NCBI GenBank assembly: GCA_047630355.1
Contig: JBLHXN010000122.1
Span: 1 to 9,625, forward strand
Source of the DNA: JANQUM01 sp047630355
GTDB lineage: Bacteria; Bacteroidota; Bacteroidia; Cytophagales; Spirosomataceae
DNA: 9,625 nucleotides
Direction of reading: 5' to 3'
Both the position numbers and the translations under genes were made by a program. The notes under the pieces are model-generated. The model saw only the letters and a program-made list of their open reading frames with translations. It made no database searches and was not told the origin of the DNA. Shown here one piece after another: positions 7,168-9,625 of the stretch. The stretch's first letter is position 1; each line of letters opens with the position of its first letter.

Positions 7168-7277
7168 AGATAATTAATAACCAAAAAAGAAGTTGTAAAT
7201 TGTCATTCCCGGTGTTTTACTTCTCTCTTATCTCAATTTCATATCTTTCTAAACAAACAATCCTAAAATAAGACATA

Positions 7278-7757
7278 ATGGAAACTACAAACCTCCGTCC
7301 AACCTTCCTGACCATTTTATGCGTACTCACGTTTATAGTAAGTGGTTATCAAATTTTCAATTCTGTGAGCAGTTTTTCATCCGCAGAAATGGCAGTAGAT
7401 ATTGCAAAAGATGCTATGGATGAAGCTAAGGATCAAATCGAAGCCGAATCAGGAGAGGTACCCGGAATTGTTAGCAAACTCTTTGGTAGTGTAACCGAAG
7501 GTCTGACGGTAGAAAATGTGAAAAACTCAGCTATTGCGTCAGGAATTGGAAACGTACTCACATTAATCGGTGCGATACTGATGTGGGGTTTAGATCGGAA
7601 AGGTTACTTTTTGTACATTTTCGGTTCGTTAGTATTAATATTATCTCCTTTGTTTATCATCGGAGGATTCGTTGGAGTAGCGGCAAGTGGAGCATCCGCT
7701 TTTGCAGGCGTACTTTTTGGAGTCCTTTATGGTTTGAATCTAAAACATATGAGTTGA
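7278..7757 (+). CDS. Small membrane protein of unknown function with four predicted helices
   Basis: The product has 159 residues. The N-terminus (METTNLRPTFLTILCVLTFIVSG, split here as RPTFLTILCVL and TFIVSG) resembles small Bacteroidota membrane proteins that begin RPTFLTVLCILTFI, known to me only as hypotheticals. One helix (about 10-29) is followed by a polar, mostly helical segment of some 50 residues rich in Asp, Glu, Lys and Ala (AEMAVDIAKDAMDEAKDQIE). Three more hydrophobic helices follow, near 86-104, 108-128 and 132-152, and the last two are rich in Gly and Ala. No catalytic motif is visible. With its own promoter and terminator, it is a single-gene unit and neither neighbour suggests a role. 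Membrane location is well supported; function cannot be assigned. Confidence 0.85.
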   Translation: METTNLRPTFLTILCVLTFIVSGYQIFNSVSSFSSAEMAVDIAKDAMDEAKDQIEAESGEVPGIVSKLFGSVTEGLTVENVKNSAIASGIGNVLTLIGAILMWGLDRKGYFLYIFGSLVLILSPLFIIGGFVGVAASGASAFAGVLFGVLYGLNLKHMS

Positions 7758-7776
7758 CACCTCCAAACATATTCGC

Positions 7777-7810
7777 AAAAAGGCAATTCCGTTTTAGGAG
7801 TTGCCTTTTT
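7777..7810 (+). terminator. Intrinsic terminator after the small membrane-protein gene
   Basis: The arms 7777-7790 (AAAAAGGCAATTCC) and 7797-7810 (GGAGTTGCCTTTTT) form a 14-bp stem with a single G-U pair and a 6-base loop. The A and T tracts at the two ends would allow termination in both directions. Confidence 0.9.
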
Positions 7811-7872
7811 GGTTTTAAAGCAATTTTACCGCAATAGTTTAATGTCAGCAACTATACTTAGAGTCAATCAAC

Positions 7873-7880
7873 TAACTTTG
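7873..7880 (+). promoter_or_regulatory. -7 element (TAACTTTG) of the M1 peptidase gene
   Basis: TAACTTTG matches TAnnTTTG exactly and is the same octamer as before ftsW. The predicted start near 7887 leaves a leader of only about 20 bases before the ATG at 7907. I find no clear -33 TTTG at the expected distance, so the promoter may be weak or need an activator. Confidence 0.45.
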
Positions 7881-7906
7881 CGTTTTTAAAACCTAAACTT
7901 GCTTAA

Positions 7907-9625
7907 ATGCGAATCTGCCTGCTAATTTCATTCTTGTTTATAACCCAATTTTCAATTGCTCAGCTTCCTGAATATCAAGGAAGTGCAACGAAGAAGTGGG
8001 ATTTGCTTCACACAAAGTTGTATGTATCACCCAACTGGGATAACGAACAACTAAACGGAAAGGCTATTTTGCAGATAAAGCCTCATTTCTATTCGCAGAA
8101 TGAAGTTACGTTTGATGCAAAAGGTTTTGAGGTAAAAGGTATCAGCTATAATTCTAAATCAGTCGAATTTTCGTACGATGGGCTGAAGCTTGTTGTTCCT
8201 TTTGGTAAGATGTTGAACCGACGAGACACAGTAGAAATTATTATTGATTACGTTGCCAAACCGAACGAATTGGAAGTAGGTGGAAGCGAGGCCATCACGC
8301 AGGATAAAGGGTTGTATTTTGTTGACCCCAAAACTCCAAAAAGACAATTATGGACGCAAGGCGAAACGCAAGCGAATTCGTGCTGGTTTCCGACTTTTGA
8401 TACCCCAAACGAAAATCATACGCAAGATATTTTTCTACGGGTTGATAAAACACTTACCACGCTTTCTAACGGCGAGTTAATCGAGAAAATAATTCACGGT
8501 GATAACACCCGAACTGACCATTGGCAAATGAAAAAGCCGCACGCAGTTTATTTGACCATGATTGCCGCTGGTAATTTTGTTAAAACCGTTGATTCAACTT
8601 TTAACGACTTTGAAGTTAGTTATTACCTCGAACCTGAATACGCCGAAAACGCTCTGGCGATTTTTGGTAGAACTCCGCAAATGATTTGCCATTTTGAAGA
8701 ACTATTAGGCGTAAAGTACCCGTGGGAGAAATATAGTCAGATTGCAGTGCGTGAATTTGTTTCGGGGGCAATGGAGAATACCACGGCAACCGTCCACGGT
8801 GATTTTGTAGTAAAAAGCCCAAATCAACTGGTTGATAACAATGATGATGCCGTGATTGCTCACGAGCTGTTTCACCACTGGTTTGGAGATTTGGTAACTA
8901 CCGAATCCTGGGCAAACTTACCGTTGAATGAGTCGTTCGCAGATTATTCAGAATACCTGTGGGCGAGTCACTTTTACGGCGAAGAAGCGGGAGAATGGAC
9001 GGCTATCCAGGCAATGGAGAATTACTTGGTTGAGGCAAAAACAAAGCAAGAACCCCTTATTCGTTATTTTTACAATGATCGGGAGGATATGTTTGATTCG
9101 CACTCCTACGCCAAGGGTGGTCGGGTTCTGCACATGCTTAGACGTTATGTGGGTGACGAGGCTTTCTTTACTTCGCTCAATGTTTATCTGAAAGCCAATG
9201 CTTTTAAAACCGCCGAAATTCACAATTTACGCATGGCATTTGAAGAAGTGACCGGAGAAGATCTCAACTGGTTTTTTAATCAATGGTTTCTGACCGCTGG
9301 GCACGCCCGGCTTGACGTGGAGGATTACTATAAAAATGGTAAACTTACGCTCGAAATTGATCAGACTATTGATTCGGTGAATGCTAAAATATATCACTTA
9401 CCACTCGATGTACTTATTGGTTTTTCTGACGGGAAAACTATTTACAAAAAGGTTTACCTGAAAGATGAAAGTCAGGTGTTCAGCTTTGAGCTGGATGAAG
9501 CCCCCACCTACGTTTTAATTGACCCGAAAGGTGAATTAGTCGGTGAGATAAACCACCCGAAAAAAAGTGAAATGTTAATTAGTCAGTATCGAAATTGTCC
9601 CACGGTTAGTGGGCGTTTTAAGGCA
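7907..9625 (+). CDS. Exported M1-family zinc aminopeptidase, N-terminal 573 residues (3' end outside window)
   Basis: The frame is open from ATG 7907 to the window edge. The enzyme removes N-terminal amino acids from peptides, here outside the inner membrane. A Sec signal peptide (1-18, ending FSIA) is followed by Gln, a signal peptidase I site typical of Bacteroidota. The N-terminal beta domain contains WTQGETQANSCWFPTFDTPNEN. The catalytic domain has the exopeptidase motif GAMEN (287-291) and the zinc site HELFHHWFGD (H319, E320, H323), with the third ligand E342 in NESFADY exactly 18 residues after H323. Y401 in HSYAKG is the transition-state Tyr. All catalytic residues are present, so an active enzyme is expected. 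The last visible part (PKKSEMLISQYRN) looks like the start of a helical C-terminal domain. Its terminator-isolated position argues against a link to the division operon. Confidence 0.95.
   Translation, partial: MRICLLISFLFITQFSIAQLPEYQGSATKKWDLLHTKLYVSPNWDNEQLNGKAILQIKPHFYSQNEVTFDAKGFEVKGISYNSKSVEFSYDGLKLVVPFGKMLNRRDTVEIIIDYVAKPNELEVGGSEAITQDKGLYFVDPKTPKRQLWTQGETQANSCWFPTFDTPNENHTQDIFLRVDKTLTTLSNGELIEKIIHGDNTRTDHWQMKKPHAVYLTMIAAGNFVKTVDSTFNDFEVSYYLEPEYAENALAIFGRTPQMICHFEELLGVKYPWEKYSQIAVREFVSGAMENTTATVHGDFVVKSPNQLVDNNDDAVIAHELFHHWFGDLVTTESWANLPLNESFADYSEYLWASHFYGEEAGEWTAIQAMENYLVEAKTKQEPLIRYFYNDREDMFDSHSYAKGGRVLHMLRRYVGDEAFFTSLNVYLKANAFKTAEIHNLRMAFEEVTGEDLNWFFNQWFLTAGHARLDVEDYYKNGKLTLEIDQTIDSVNAKIYHLPLDVLIGFSDGKTIYKKVYLKDESQVFSFELDEAPTYVLIDPKGELVGEINHPKKSEMLISQYRNCPTVSGRFKA

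Noticed and set aside
7189..7230. Possible hairpin in the leader of the small membrane-protein gene (AGAAGTTGTAAA with TTTTACTTCT)
   Set aside because: The pairing needs bulges and is AU-rich with two competing registers; it does not resemble any riboswitch I know.
7583..7837. 84-codon plus-strand frame overlapping the end of the small membrane protein
   Set aside because: It runs through the clear terminator hairpin at 7777-7810 and has a basic, Phe/Arg-rich product typical of an out-of-frame reading.
7834..7855. Inverted repeat ATAGTT / AACTAT with a 10-base spacer before the M1 gene
   Set aside because: Six-base arms with this spacing are expected by chance in AT-rich intergenic DNA.
8948..9223. 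91-codon antisense frame and an 87-codon sense frame within the M1 peptidase
   Set aside because: The peptidase frame is intact through this stretch with all catalytic residues, so these are shadow frames.
2711..9625. Functional link between the ATE-like N-terminal transferase and the M1 aminopeptidase
   Set aside because: The peptidase has a signal peptide and its own promoter, and two terminators separate the genes, so the proteins act in different compartments.

Overview
The window looks like a Bacteroidota chromosome, most likely of the Cytophagales type, though the lower-level placement is a guess. The evidence is an AT-leaning base composition, almost no Shine-Dalgarno sequences, and promoters that fit the Bacteroidota sigma consensus (TTG or TTTG, about 19 bases, then TAnnTTTG). 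The division genes also stand in the order ftsW-murG-x-ftsQ-ftsA-ftsZ, and a four-helix protein of a Bacteroidota type follows. All genes lie on the plus strand.

Layout. Bases 1-201 are the 3' end of mscL, closed by an intrinsic terminator. A 200-base gap follows with a perfect 17-bp palindrome and a promoter-like TAACTTTG. Bases 406-7049 hold a tightly packed six-gene division and cell-wall operon that ends in a strong terminator at 7068-7103. Next come a single gene for a small four-helix membrane protein with its own promoter and terminator, and then the first 573 codons of an exported M1-family zinc aminopeptidase that runs off the right edge.

How the genes work together. MurG makes lipid II on the inner face of the membrane. 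FtsW polymerises it at the septum. FtsQ scaffolds the divisome, FtsA tethers the ring to the membrane, and FtsZ forms the ring. In the common order murD lies before ftsW and murC lies between murG and ftsQ. Here neither is present: mscL stands upstream, and the murC position holds a 258-residue protein.

Main discovery. The 258-residue protein aligns by eye with the bacterial Bpt / eukaryotic ATE1 aminoacyl-tRNA-protein transferases of the N-degron pathway (GNAT-like fold). Every cysteine of the family's metal or Fe-S site is replaced, while the catalytic-domain signature is kept. A cysteine-less N-degron-transferase homologue inside a division operon suggests either regulated turnover of division proteins or a new aminoacyl-transfer reaction. 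Two further oddities sit in the same operon: FtsA has a degenerate phosphate-2 motif, and the FtsZ C-terminal peptide is internal, followed by a tail of about 34 residues.
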